Source: Acrasis kona (taxonomy: Eukaryota; Heterolobosea; Eutetramitea; Acrasida; Acrasidae). Taken from it: a stretch of 64,000 bases of DNA. Below the pieces are notes generated by a model. The model did not search any database and was not told the origin of the DNA. It saw nothing but the letters and a program-made list of their open reading frames with translations. Where the stretch lies: NCBI GenBank assembly GCA_026419775.2, contig JAOPGA020001439.1, forward strand, positions 47,133 to 111,132, given 5' to 3'. Below, piece by piece: positions 45,497-56,672 of this stretch. How positions within the stretch are numbered: position 1 is the stretch's first letter; each line of letters begins with the position of its first letter. A program made the translations under genes and the position numbers.

Positions 45497-47958
45497 ATGA
45501 GGGGAGCAAGCATCTCTCTTCAACTCCAATACAACTGCAACGAAAGATCTAAAAGCGGACATCGGTTTGGAATCAATAAAATCTGCATCACTAGAACTGG
45601 CGAAACCATCATCACAGCAGGTAGAGATGGCACCATAAAACTTTGGAATGCCACTTCTGAAGAGCAGGAACTGAGGTGTAGTTTGGACAATCATATCGAT
45701 TGGGTGAACGACATGATGCTTTTACGCGACGACAAAACATTGATCAGCTGCAGCAGCGACAATACAATAATGCTATGGGACATTGAGCGGCACGAGCATC
45801 AAACAACCATGCGGTATAATAATGCGTTGATGAACATTCTTACTTTTTAAAGTGCACACGTTGACTATGCTAAATGTTTATCGATGGCAAGCAAATCACA
45901 AAAATCATTTGCTTCAGGTGGACTTGACGGATGCATATACATTTGGGATGTGGAAAGGCTAGCGTCGACCACGCCAACCAACAGTAATTCAACGTCATCG
46001 CTCGCATTAAACTTTTAAAAGCATACGCTCCACGTCTCAACGGAAAGGCACAAAAACAGTCCATTTATAGCATCGCCATGAATGCTGCAGGATCGGTCCT
46101 TGCATCAGGTTCCACAGATAAATACGTGCGAGCGTTCGATACGAGAAGCAACGCTTGCCTGTTCAAACTGAGAGGTCATCAGGACAATGTGAGATCGGTC
46201 ATGATGAACGACGAAGGAAACATTGTAAGTGGCGCTCGTCGGCGTTGATTCTAATCGTGATAGTTGGTGTCTGGCAGCAGCGACAATACCGTCAAGTATT
46301 GGGATCTACGACAACAACGATGTTTACACACGTACTATGGTCACGATGATTCGGTGTGGACCCTATCGTCGCTCGTGGAGGGAGAAGTGGACAGGTTCGT
46401 GTCCGGTGGAAGGGACAAGAACGTGGTGCTGGTCGACGTGAAGAAGAACGAAGCGAGCACATTATTATGCACCAACCAACCCGTACTCTCCGTAAATCAT
46501 CGCCATCGTCGTGATTGCTAATAGTCTAGATTTGTTTGACGCCCGACGAGTCATCGCTGTGGATATCCACGACGAGCAACAGCATATCGCAGTGGGACCT
46601 GATCGAACCAGCAGACACGCGCGCGCGAAGGAGCAGCTACTCTAGTTCCTTCACGTTGCCGACGGGTAGTTCCATGATGATGAAGAAGAAGAAGAACAAG
46701 CAGAGCGTATCGTCCGTCGCCAGCAACCACGACGATCCATCCCACCAAGAAGACTCACAACAACCGTTCGTCGAAGCCGTTCCAAAAAAGCAAATATTCG
46801 GATCGCCTGCCATCATCGAGACGCACATCCTAAACAACAAGACGCAAGTATTGGCCAGGGATGATGCTGGCAACGTGACGTTGTGGGACGTGACCAAGGG
46901 ATCCTTGATCAAGAATTATGGAATCGTGGACTTTCGAGAGCAAATCGACAATCTATTCGAGATGCAGGCCGTTCAGAACTGGTTTGCCGTTCAGAACAAG
47001 CTAGGTTGCCTGGAGATTGCGCTCGAATGTCCACAGTGCTTTAATGCAGAGGTGTATGCCAGGGATGCAGGATTTGAATCGGCATCATCAGAGGATACCA
47101 GTAAGTTGTGTGCTCGCCATGATTGCTTATTCGCCATAGTTAACTTTGGAACGTGCTTGTTGAGATCGATATTCTTGGATTGGATATCAAAACATCATCA
47201 ACGAGCCAAGCAACAACAAAAAACGAGGACCACCGATACGGACGAATCCACGCTGTCGAGCGATTCTAGCGATGATGATGATGATGATGATCGCCACGTG
47301 GTGAATCAAGAACAGGGATTCAAATTCAATGTGGACGCCAGCGTACAGGTCGTTATTCATTACGAAAAGTCACAAGATGCACGATTGTTGCCCATCAAGA
47401 AGAGCATTCATGGTAATTTGATTCAATCGCGCACGTTGTGATCATGTAATAGATTTGGACCAAGTGTCGCCCGTCAGAGATGTGCCCGGGTGGTTGTACG
47501 ATGCCGTCAGGACTGGCAAGGCGCCCGAACAAAAAGTGGATCCAAACATTATTGGCTTTTATTTGGAGTCATGCGATCCTAAACTATGCAACCTACCATC
47601 ACAGTAAATATTTTGATACGCTCGTTTTAACACGCTCTATAGATCGAGGCGGTTGCTGACTCGTCGCCTGATGAGAATCAAGAATATTGCTGCACATGTC
47701 ATCAAGGCAGGCAACATTCAACTGCCGTCCAGAGCGGAATTCGAAAAGCAGAGGTTGGAATACGAAAAAAAGAAGAACGCGACCGCCAAGCATGTCGAGA
47801 CCAAAGAGGGAGACGTGGCGCCAGAAGAGTACCTCGAAATCCTTTGTAATGATCGCGTGTTGGACCCACTGCATAACTTGGGCATTGCAAATGTATTTTA
47901 TAGAGATCCTAACAGCAGCGTCACGAAAATGAATTACAGAAGAAGGTATCCTGTGTAA
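45497..47958 (+). CDS. WDR48: WDR48/UAF1-like WD40 protein, activator of deubiquitinases
   Basis: Eight exons with seven introns of 38-40 nt (45814-45852, 45984-46021, 46225-46263, 46492-46529, 47101-47139, 47412-47451, 47604-47642) join in frame to 729 aa. WD40 blades include [76 protein letters not shown] and [12 protein letters not shown]. The C-terminal part ([40 protein letters not shown]) matches the ancillary and SUMO-like end of WDR48. In animals WDR48 activates USP1, USP12 and USP46. Intron density is by far the highest in the window. Inserts are acidic (Asp run near 47275) and Lys-rich. Confidence 0.94.
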
Positions 47959-47965
47959 AGTTTAA

Positions 47966-50220
47966 TTAAATTTGTACAATCATCTCTTTGACTGCATGTG
48001 CTACGATTGTGTACTCCACGCTTGTTTTTAATAGTAGAATGTTCGAAAACACGATGCTGGATGCTCCCTCTAGTATGATCACTCTGATCAGCGATAACAT
48101 GAACTCCGTCATGTCGAGCGGTGGGTAAATCTTTAGTTGCCATGAATAGGTCCATACGATTTGACAAATGGTGCAGCCAAGAACGGATATCAACTCGACT
48201 CTTGATTTCGTGTAGCCGATCAATAGGTTCGGTATGCTGAACCGTGGAATATTTTTGGACAATTCGCAAAACAAAAAGATGCAAAATAATCTAGCGTACA
48301 GTTCGACGGTGATGCCTTGATACAGGCCAAAGAATAGGCGATTCACGACGTTCACGTCCCTGACACGAACGCGATTCTCGTAACCAACGAGCAAGGGAAA
48401 TAATACAAAATCAATAACCTTGTAGGCCACGCCGACGGCAGCACCCTTTGCAATCACGCCATACAGACTATCGAAACTAAAACCATTCTTATATATGATT
48501 CCGCTCAGCACGGAATGAGCATGCTTCTTAAACACACCGCTCGACATCAAGGACCCTGCATAACCAATCAAAAAGAACAAGATCAAGTGAGCAAGACATG
48601 ATTGGGACGCATGATGAGAAGGATAGACATGAGAAATGTAAGGAGATGCCAAACAAAGCAACACGCCAGAGAGTAAACTCCAAATCGCTCCAATCATACA
48701 TGGCGTCAACTGTAACGTCGACTCCCTTATCGCATTCTTGTTCTTCTCGTAGGACAGCTCTGCACTCAAATCTCTGCTCTTTGAATTGATGCTGTCCACC
48801 TGATCCCTCAGCGACTCTGTTGATTTTGAATATTCGGTCATGAGCGAGTTCAACGATTCAATCTGTTCGTTCATGCTGCACCTGTCCAGACATGATTGGT
48901 TCAATGTTAATTGTAGGTGGTCGTTTTTTTGTTGGAGAATGTTGATGCTCTCTTTTTGTTGCATGTTGGCGGCCTGCACTTGTTCCAGACGATCCTCCGA
49001 TATTTGTAACACCGATTTTAAATTCCTTATCGCAACCGACTCGTCATGAACGGTGGAATTGGTGACTGTTTTATTTGACTGCGTGGAGAGCGTTGCATTG
49101 GTGCGACGATGGATGGTTTCTGACGATGATGGATTGGATTCTTCGAAGGGCGCGGTGACTTCTGAAACCGAATTCTCCACGACAGCTATTGCCGTCGGCA
49201 TTAATTCTTCTCCTTGTTGTTGTTGTTGTTCGGTTGGGATGGGTGCGTCTTGAACGACCTGATTCGGAACGGTGACTGGAGGGTCTTCAAGGATGGATTC
49301 TGTCGGAGGCGCTTCGATGGATGGTGTTTCCTTAATCAAATCATTTTCTGGTTGAGCGCGATGGATCGCTTCGACCGCCGTGGAGGCAGTGCTCTGAGGT
49401 TCGACGGGTGAGTTCTTGCCTTTAAAGTGTTCCTCGATGATTTTACCCAAGATGGGAGGAGCTTGATATTCGGCCTCCATGACTTCGGCCTCCGACGACT
49501 CATCTTCGGTTTGATGGGAATCTTGATCAGCTTCTGCACTTTCTAACCTTGGTGCAACGTAAAACTGTAATTTCGTCAATAATTTGAATGATGGTACTAA
49601 CCCTTAATTCCAAAGCTCCTGCGGGCACATCAGCTGGTTTCTTTCCAATCATGAATTTCTTCTTGTCCACTTCGTTGAACGAGTTTTGCGTCAAGAACAT
49701 GACCGGGATGCTGACTTCTCTTGGTCTCAAATCTTCGCTCAGATTGAACGAGACGCTAGCTGCCTGGGATGGTTTGTTACCAACTGACGAGATCTTATTG
49801 AGCACAATCTTGACTTCTTTCGGTAGGTAACTCATCCTTGGAAGTGGAAAGTCCTGATTGGGGGATGTGACGACTGGTCTCAAGATTGATGTAAATTGAA
49901 GGTATTGTGCCTCTTCAAACTCATATGACTTTGTAAATGCGTTGTAGGAAGCAACTTTGGTACAGTCCTTCCTGCAAATGATTAACATTTTAAAGCAATT
50001 ATAAAAAGTACTTGTCAGATCCTCTTCTTATACTTATCGTTGCTTTTTTGGGGAGCGTCGGCTCCAGTAATCGCATTGGGTCAAGAAACTTGCCTAACGA
50101 CCCTAAACTAAGACTCTTCTTCTGCAGTTTATGGGGGGTGTTCGGATTAACCTCGAGCCCCAATATATGCACATCAAACATGTACTTATGACTCCTGTCA
50201 GTCTTGAACACCGCAGCCAT
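47966..50220 (-). CDS. N-terminal C2-like, coiled-coil and multi-TM protein with CPBP-like segment
   Basis: Three exons (50220-50012, 49971-49602, 49564-47966), introns 40 and 37 nt, 725 aa. Residues ~1-180 resemble the NT-C2 domain of EEIG1/EHBP1-type proteins (YMFDVHILGLEVNP; ATISIRRGSD; VKIVLNKISS; REVSIPVMFLT). A long acidic, Gln/Pro-rich linker and a coiled coil (~365-460: LEQVQAANMQQKESINILQQ) follow. The last ~245 residues have at least six hydrophobic helices. Within them GLYQGITVELYARLFCIFLF recalls the EExxxR helix of CPBP/CAAX-type membrane proteases, with only one Glu. The link is weak. It ends 7 bp from the WDR48 stop. Confidence 0.75.
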
Positions 50221-50416
50221 GTTGCCTTTTTTTGTATATAAATTTTCTGATCAACCTTGTCACAGGCACTCCGTACCAAGGGACATCAATTTGCCAACTA
50301 AACAATTCCAAATGCATGGTTTTGTTATCGGACATTTTATGTCAACATCATCATGTATACACCTACCCCACCATGGATGACAATTGATATTCAATCCACT
50401 TTGATGAAATACATAA

Positions 50417-52162
50417 ATGGACGGCACAGAGAATAGTGCCGAAGTGGACAACCAATATGAGGAAGAATACACGCCTCCACCAGCCAAGCCCCTACATATG
50501 ATACATAGAAGCTCAGCACTATATAAGAGCAAAACAAGTCTAGAACAGAGAATTATCGACGAAATAAGCACTATAGCTTTAAGCGACGACAATGACCAAA
50601 ATTCGTCTATTATAAGGTCCACGACGTACCATGGTTCAGAAATATCCGGCTCTCCGCTGATGCTAACTAGCCGAGCGGCGACCTTGAATCAAGAAAAGAC
50701 CATAGAGAGAAGAAAACGATCACATGTAGTCCTCAACATTCCACCTACGCCCCAAAGGAACTTTTCAACATCGTCCAACGTGTCAAGCGGTAGTCCGTAC
50801 TCAACACCCAGAACATGCATAAGCCCGAGAAATATTCAATCCATAGTGACACAAACCATTGTCAAGGAGGATGAGATCATGATTTCGCCGGAGGCGTCCC
50901 TGAACTCACTTGTCGTCAAAACAGTCACGGACCAAAAATATGGCTATTTGACCGTCAACCAAATTTTTGAGTTTGGGCTAAGGTATGGATTCGAAGAAGA
51001 GGGATTCGTTCAAATGTTCTTGTGCACATACAAAACCTTCATCTCTCCAAAACTTTTAATATCTACTCTATCGAGCAGCCTCATGGAAGTAATGAATAAG
51101 CTTACATATGGGTATGAGAAGAATAAATGTATTGTGAGGATATGTAACCTACTAAGCAAGTGGTGTGTTCAGTGTTACGGTGACTTTCTCTTCGACAAGC
51201 AAATACACGAGGATGTGTTTACGTTCATGGGACAACTTTCGTCTCACCTGGACGACACCGATTGTAACTTTAACTCCGCACATGAGGTGGTCTGTAAAAT
51301 GTGTCAGGACGTGGCGGTGGTCATTTCAAGCACGGACCCACCCAATCAATCCACCAACCAACCGCCATCACAGGAGGTACCGAAGCCAATCGTAAGCAAG
51401 AACGCTCCTGATCCCACCAAACTAAAAATGGAAAACATTCATCCTCTAGAGTTTGCAAGGCAGCTGACATTGATGGAATTTGAAATGTTCGCAAAGGTGA
51501 ACGGAGAGGAGTTACTAGGACTAGGGTGGACCAAGGATTCGAAAGAATGGACGTCTCCAAACATTACCAAAATCATTTCCTGGACCAACACCATGACCAA
51601 TTGGATCACCACATGTATTCTAAAAGAAGTAAAGATCAAGGATAGACAGAAAATGTTCAAGTTCTTTTTGGACGTGGCGGAGGCTTGTTATGAGTTTAAA
51701 AACTTCAACACATTGTTCGAGATCATGATGGCCATGATCGCACATCCTGTCTATCGATTAAAAGTAACGAAAGAAGGCTTGCCCAAGAAGTACAAGGACA
51801 TTATGATAAAGTTTGAGAATGTGACTAGTTTCATGGGCAACAGAAAGGCTTACCGCGAGGAGATGAAGCAGGTTGCCGTCGGCGCGACTCCTTGTTTGCC
51901 GTTTGTTGGCGTTTCGTTGACGGATTTGGTTTTCTTTGATCAAGGAAACGCTAACCATCAGTTGAGAGACCAAGTCATGTACATTAACCTCAGCAAGCGC
52001 AGTCAAATGTCTCTGGTTGTGAATCATCTCATGAAAGCTCAATCCCTGCCTTATCATTTTGTACAAGTTGATTATATTCAAAAGTTCATTTGTTGGGAAA
52101 CGAACACTAACGTGGTCAGTGATGAATCTTTGCTAGACAAGATATCAAAAAGTTTGGAGTGA
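50417..52162 (+). CDS. Ras guanine-nucleotide exchange factor
   Basis: 581 aa, single exon. The N-terminal ~170 residues are disordered, Ser/Thr/Pro-rich. Residues ~175-300 form the RasGEF N-terminal (REM) module (YLTVNQIFEFGLRYGFEEE; FVQMFLCTYKTFISPKLLIS). Residues ~340-580 form the CDC25 catalytic domain (HPLEFARQLTLMEFEMFAKV; FNTLFEIMMAMIAHPVYRL; PCLPFVGVSLTDLVFFDQGN). It should load GTP on a Ras-family GTPase at the membrane. RasGEF families are large in amoebae, so the exact target is open. Confidence 0.94.
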   Translation: MDGTENSAEVDNQYEEEYTPPPAKPLHMIHRSSALYKSKTSLEQRIIDEISTIALSDDNDQNSSIIRSTTYHGSEISGSPLMLTSRAATLNQEKTIERRKRSHVVLNIPPTPQRNFSTSSNVSSGSPYSTPRTCISPRNIQSIVTQTIVKEDEIMISPEASLNSLVVKTVTDQKYGYLTVNQIFEFGLRYGFEEEGFVQMFLCTYKTFISPKLLISTLSSSLMEVMNKLTYGYEKNKCIVRICNLLSKWCVQCYGDFLFDKQIHEDVFTFMGQLSSHLDDTDCNFNSAHEVVCKMCQDVAVVISSTDPPNQSTNQPPSQEVPKPIVSKNAPDPTKLKMENIHPLEFARQLTLMEFEMFAKVNGEELLGLGWTKDSKEWTSPNITKIISWTNTMTNWITTCILKEVKIKDRQKMFKFFLDVAEACYEFKNFNTLFEIMMAMIAHPVYRLKVTKEGLPKKYKDIMIKFENVTSFMGNRKAYREEMKQVAVGATPCLPFVGVSLTDLVFFDQGNANHQLRDQVMYINLSKRSQMSLVVNHLMKAQSLPYHFVQVDYIQKFICWETNTNVVSDESLLDKISKSLE

Positions 52163-52190
52163 ACAAATAAAAATATCTTTGTAATATCTT

Positions 52191-53237
52191 TTATTTTGAA
52201 AGTGTTTGATAGATCCGAAGCACCGCCTTGTCTGTTATATACTTTTCGTCCAACACACAAGTCTCAAAGAAAGGTAAGAAGAAATGTAAGCTTCCTGCAT
52301 CATCTACTAGATCGTTCGCATGGTTGAGAAGTCTTTGTACCAACTGCCTCAAATCACTCATCGAAGATGTCGAACTGACCACCGCCGTATCACCATTTTT
52401 GTTGTGGGAGACTCCAAGGTTGCATTTGATCCACTCACAAATGATTTTTAATACAAACTTGCATTCGATTCTTCTCCTCTCACTGGCTGTCAACATGAAT
52501 GGTCCATCTTTCTGGGGAGAACACGTTTCTGCGAGAAATCGTTCAAGGATAAACTCTTTGCTCCAAATCAGATATCTTCTTGATTCAAATACTTCTTGTG
52601 GGAATGCAAAAAAGCACGCTTTGCAGTTTTCAATTAATGTTTTTGACATTGTTTTTACTTGTTCATTCTCATCTCTTTCTAATTGAGTCGCCCACGGCCA
52701 CAGCGTACACATGTTGGCCATTGTAGCTTCTTCTTTGGTCATTAACGACAAACAATGAAGGCAGAGGGGTTGGATGGATAACGCACTAGCAGAGTCGTAG
52801 AGTTCAATAAGCTCGTGAAGAGATAGATTACAGTTAGTGATTGGGATGGTATATAAATATTTCAAAATGAAGGTTAACATTTGCGACGTTACGTTTAATG
52901 TATACTCGCTCTTATCTTTCGGAGAATCTTTACCATAGAATAAAGAATAAAAATGAACCGACTGTGATGCAAGAACGTTTTTGTGAGCATAATGTTTTTT
53001 TTGACTGTCACTAGGTAATAGTACGACATCTGCTGTTGCTTGATCAGAGTGTATCGATGCTATCGCTTTATCGTATTTATGAACTTGAAACTCAACGGGT
53101 GTTAATGTTTTGGGCGCTGGATCTGATTTTGTAGTGGTGGGTTCTACTGCATCGAAAGGAGCAAACGCACTTGTAGGTTTTTCCACCTCGTGATCGCCTT
53201 TTGATCGTTTGGTTTTACTTCGCTCCTCTCTAGACAT
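52191..53237 (-). CDS. BTB/POZ (BACK-like) domain protein
   Basis: 348 aa from the ATG at 53237, single exon; the open frame upstream has no ATG. The N-terminus is basic and charged. The BTB domain at ~65-170 has TADVVLLPSDSQ, YAHKNVLASQSVHFYSLFYG and LTFILKYLYTIPI; a helical BACK-like region follows. BTB proteins are often Cul3 adaptors. It is convergent with the RasGEF gene (28 bp) and divergent from the Dpy-30 gene. Confidence 0.85.
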   Translation of the reverse strand: MSREERSKTKRSKGDHEVEKPTSAFAPFDAVEPTTTKSDPAPKTLTPVEFQVHKYDKAIASIHSDQATADVVLLPSDSQKKHYAHKNVLASQSVHFYSLFYGKDSPKDKSEYTLNVTSQMLTFILKYLYTIPITNCNLSLHELIELYDSASALSIQPLCLHCLSLMTKEEATMANMCTLWPWATQLERDENEQVKTMSKTLIENCKACFFAFPQEVFESRRYLIWSKEFILERFLAETCSPQKDGPFMLTASERRRIECKFVLKIICEWIKCNLGVSHNKNGDTAVVSSTSSMSDLRQLVQRLLNHANDLVDDAGSLHFFLPFFETCVLDEKYITDKAVLRIYQTLSK

Positions 53238-53389
53238 ATGACTGACTGTGGTTGACTTTGTTACGAAATGTTGTGTTTCCTGATAATGATATATAACTCT
53301 GACAGTTCCAAACACAAAGCAATATCATGAAATCAACTCCATCAAATTCGCCATGTTGACTTTTACCGCCAATATTATTACAATCAAAC

Positions 53390-53831
53390 ATGTCAGAAAC
53401 GGCATACCTCAAGAAGGCAATCGGCGACCAGTTAGCCAAAGGCGTAGCTCATGTTTGTGAAGTACTGCCAGCGGATCCAGTAGAATACCTAGCGTTATGG
53501 TTGCTCCACGAAATACAACTCGAAGAAGTCAACAAGAAGAGGATTTCAGAAAGCAACCAATTAGCCAAACAAAGGGGAGCCTATGACGTGGAGTTTGTCA
53601 AACAAAAAGAAGAGGCAGCAGTTAAAATACAAAGAGAGTTCAGATTGTTCCACGACAAGTTGAGCCAAAAGCGGAAAAAACAAGAATTGGACAAAATGAA
53701 GCACGAACAAGAACTTCAGAGACGTAAGCATCATGTCGTAATTTATTTTAACCATGTAATCGATAGAACAAGAGGAAGAAAGCAAAACAATGGCTGCAGA
53801 AGCAAATGACTCGGACAATGAAGCAGAATAA
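53390..53831 (+). CDS. Dpy-30 motif protein with coiled coil
   Basis: Exon 1 53390-53723, 43-nt intron 53724-53766, exon 2 53767-53831; 132 aa. The Dpy-30 dimerisation motif covers residues ~5-45 (AIGDQLAKGVAHVCEVLPAD, VEYLALWLLH). A charged coiled coil follows with an IQ-like piece (AAVKIQREFRLFHDKL) and an acidic tail. Such proteins occur in COMPASS complexes and in axonemal radial-spoke assemblies; the IQ-like coil favours the latter type (NME5/DYDC-like) but does not prove it. Confidence 0.85.
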
Positions 53832-53871
53832 AAATGTACTTTATACACAAGTAACGACCGTATGAATACGT

Positions 53872-56139
53872 TCATTGATCGTTCAATTCGACGGGCTTGG
53901 CATTCTCTTCCACAGCAATCACTGGCGTCTTTGCCTCCACAACGCTCCCGCCATCACCGCCACCGCAATCACAGCAAAAGCACATTCGACACGCAAAATA
54001 CTTTACAGAGTTCCACTTTTTCTGTCGATCCAAATATGTCCTCAAACTACCGGTGCCATAGGGAACGTAGTTGAGATCCACGCACATTTCGCTGTCGATC
54101 AGGTAACACTGGGTGATGGTGTCCACTGCAGTGTCCAATATGGTCATGAACAAACTGCCAATCACGAATCCCACCAACAGGGCAATAAATCCCACCAAGA
54201 TGGGAGAATTGATGGGATTGTTGGCAGCATCGTCGATCAAGAAGGTGGTCTTGCTAGCGATGGCATAAGCAAACAGCGCAGTCAAGAAGGCAATGGCCAA
54301 CTTGTTGATGAACATGACCACGTTGGCAAGAGCGGTCACCACCGCCATCTGCACTGGGTTACGAAGGATCAAGGCCATGGCATCACGCGCAGCGCACACG
54401 AACGAAGTGCCGTACATGGCGCACTGAATGTATGCATTCTTGTTGATGGTCTTTACAATCTTCTCGAACACCCACAAAATGATCCTGACCAACCACACCA
54501 GGGCCTTGACCAATTTGCCGCTCTTGTGCACGCCCTCCAACTCTCTCACAAACTTTTCGAACAAGATTCGAACGAATTGAACGATGGCCACCAGCAGCGA
54601 TCCAAAGGCAACGGTGCCGCTGTGATACGCGATCACCCTGATGATTGCCCTCCACAGCGGTGCGCCCAACACGCTGAGCGATTTCTTCCTGCTCCAGTAC
54701 CACGATGCAATGCACGATGCGATGATCATGTACTCGAGCGCCACCAAGAATTGAGAGATCCACAGCGCACCAAACAAGTGATAGGCGAATACGCCCTGCG
54801 TCACGGTGCTGAGCCGATAGGCGACCGCATAGTCCACGATTTGCGGAGTGCCGTAGGAGAACAAGAACAAGCTGACCGCGATCCACCACGCTGCCAACAA
54901 GCACAACAATACGCTCAGCGATACGGGCAGCAGCACCAGTTGAGGAAGGTAGGCGATGGCCTTGCTGGCTTCCTTGATGATGCCGATGGCATTTCGTATC
55001 CTGCCCACGAACAGGGCCACAATCAAAAAGTACAAACCAGCAATCGCTGCGAACGCAATGCCAGTGTAGAAGACAACGTTGGGCAGCTGTGTGGATAATT
55101 GCTTGGATTCCAGCGATTGTCTCTCCGTGTACCCCTGCCAAATCATGAAGGCCGCTGCACCAGAGATGGTCAATCCACAAAACAACAAACTGCCCCACAC
55201 CACCACATCTGCAAAGATGCGAATCAAGAACAACATCATGAAGGCGACGAACAGCGACACGAATCCAGACAACAACAGCACCTTCCACGAACGAGACACG
55301 TCGCTCCATACTTGAGCAGTGGCGAAGGATGCCTCCTGAACAATGTTGGATGCGAACGTGCTGCCGTTCAGGAGCGACGAAATGTTGGACAATTGATTGA
55401 CTCGAATGATTGGCACGCAACGATTCAACGTGGAGGAGAAGCTCAATACGGTGGATGCCAGTTGCATGGCGTTGGTCGGTGGGAAAATGGTTGGATTGTC
55501 CGCCCTGGTGAATCCACAATAATCTCCGAGCGTAATGTTGATGGTGTCCATGAGCGATGGCAGGCGAATGGATGTTTGATTGAGTTCCGGTGGACATTTT
55601 GGTAATGTGTTGGTCGACGATGGACAGTATTGTACGCATACGCCTCCATATGTTGTTGGTTGTGAAAAGTCCATGAACCACAAGAATGGCTGATAGGTCA
55701 GGTCGACCTTGAACGGCTTCACTTTATCTTCGCACAATGTGGCGGCCGTCGTGTTCTTTGGATCGGCATTCGCATTCATGCAGTCAATGTCCCTTGGGAT
55801 TTTGAGAACGCCTGCCGCAACGTTCGAGTTGTCCTCTCCGCATCTTCTCCCGAGGTAGTCGGTTGGACGGTAAAGTTTGGTTGGGTTGCCAATCACAAAA
55901 CTTGCAACGCCGAGGGCGATCATTCCCACCACAAATAATACAAACAAGACGCAACAGGGAATGTCGGTGGGCCATCTCTTCTTTTTTACTCTCGTGAGTT
56001 GATGATTGACTCCAGATTGCTCCTTGCGATGAATTCCAGTATCATAACCGCACGGTCCATTCACGGCATCCTCCTCTGGTTTGCCATCATCAGAGTCGTA
56101 ACATTCTTCTGGGTCAGACCTGCTACTCTTACTGCCCAT
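53872..56139 (-). CDS. Choline-transporter-like protein (SLC44/CTL family)
   Basis: 755 aa, single exon. A short charged cytosolic N-terminus leads to TM1 (CCVLFVLFVVGMIALGVASF). A large Cys-rich luminal loop follows (residues ~90-275; RRCGEDNS, CVQYCPSSTN, DYCGFTRADN), then about nine more hydrophobic helices. Family blocks include FHLFGALWISQFLVAL-like YHLFGALWISQFLVALEYMI, HSGTVAFGSLLVAIVQFVRI, NAYIQCAMYGTSFVCAARDA and a Cys-rich C-terminus (FACRMCFCCDC). SLC44 proteins move choline across plasma or mitochondrial membranes. Codon use is GC-richer than in neighbours, and long antisense frames result. Confidence 0.95.
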   Translation of the reverse strand: MGSKSSRSDPEECYDSDDGKPEEDAVNGPCGYDTGIHRKEQSGVNHQLTRVKKKRWPTDIPCCVLFVLFVVGMIALGVASFVIGNPTKLYRPTDYLGRRCGEDNSNVAAGVLKIPRDIDCMNANADPKNTTAATLCEDKVKPFKVDLTYQPFLWFMDFSQPTTYGGVCVQYCPSSTNTLPKCPPELNQTSIRLPSLMDTINITLGDYCGFTRADNPTIFPPTNAMQLASTVLSFSSTLNRCVPIIRVNQLSNISSLLNGSTFASNIVQEASFATAQVWSDVSRSWKVLLLSGFVSLFVAFMMLFLIRIFADVVVWGSLLFCGLTISGAAAFMIWQGYTERQSLESKQLSTQLPNVVFYTGIAFAAIAGLYFLIVALFVGRIRNAIGIIKEASKAIAYLPQLVLLPVSLSVLLCLLAAWWIAVSLFLFSYGTPQIVDYAVAYRLSTVTQGVFAYHLFGALWISQFLVALEYMIIASCIASWYWSRKKSLSVLGAPLWRAIIRVIAYHSGTVAFGSLLVAIVQFVRILFEKFVRELEGVHKSGKLVKALVWLVRIILWVFEKIVKTINKNAYIQCAMYGTSFVCAARDAMALILRNPVQMAVVTALANVVMFINKLAIAFLTALFAYAIASKTTFLIDDAANNPINSPILVGFIALLVGFVIGSLFMTILDTAVDTITQCYLIDSEMCVDLNYVPYGTGSLRTYLDRQKKWNSVKYFACRMCFCCDCGGGDGGSVVEAKTPVIAVEENAKPVELNDQ

Positions 56140-56670
56140 TGATTGGTTATAAGCCGTTTACCTTTCTAAATATTAATATCACGCAAAATGGAATGACTTC
56201 TACTATAATCAAACAAACGACGAACGACATTGACATTTACAATGGTATCGGTCCGAGAATGGCAATCACTGCGTATTTTTTTGAGTGTGTTTTGTTGTTT
56301 CTTTTGAGTCTGGATGTGGACGGGTGACACATTTATTCTCTTGTGTTAATTTATCACCCGTTATATAAATCGCATTCTGCAAAAAGCTTTATTAGGACAT
56401 GTGTGGTTGGTTGACTTGGTGTTGAGACCTCTACCATCAAGTAGAAGTGCACAACAAAACAATACAGGATCAGTGTTTTCTACACATTATAGCTTTATCC
56501 TAAATATATTATCCCCATCAAAATCGTCACCCCAATATATTTTTACTCAAACTTTATTTTGAAAGGAGGCTGCGGTAATAGTATTAAAAAGTAGATTTGA
56601 AGCGGGGATGAAAGAAAAATAAGTTGTTTTATATCAAGGCATAGACGTTATATGCATGATATTTTTTGTT
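56140..56670. other. Intergenic, start of the retroposon-rich segment
   Basis: AT-rich, with no credible host gene. It holds a small CGGGTGA...TCACCCG inverted repeat around 56320-56360 and, next to it, the 32-bp LINE-tail match at 56364-56395. Confidence 0.45.
56364..56395 (-). mobile_element. LINE 3'-tail remnant
   Basis: This 32-bp segment matches 63602-63633, the 3' end of a poly(A)-tailed LINE, at 31 of 32 positions. On the minus strand it reads CTAATAAAGCTTTTTGCAGA and carries the AATAAA signal. No poly(A) follows here. It probably marks the 3' edge of a minus-strand LINE copy. Confidence 0.6.
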
Positions 56671-56672
56671 AA

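Noticed and set aside
46264-46441. Overlapping plus-strand frames within WDR48
   Set aside because: Only the spliced frame gives WD40 blades; the others are out of frame.
53875-55681. Long open frames (over 400 codons) opposite or overlapping the choline-transporter-like gene
   Set aside because: They arise from GC-richer codon use of the real gene; they are Gln/His/Arg-rich with no domain.
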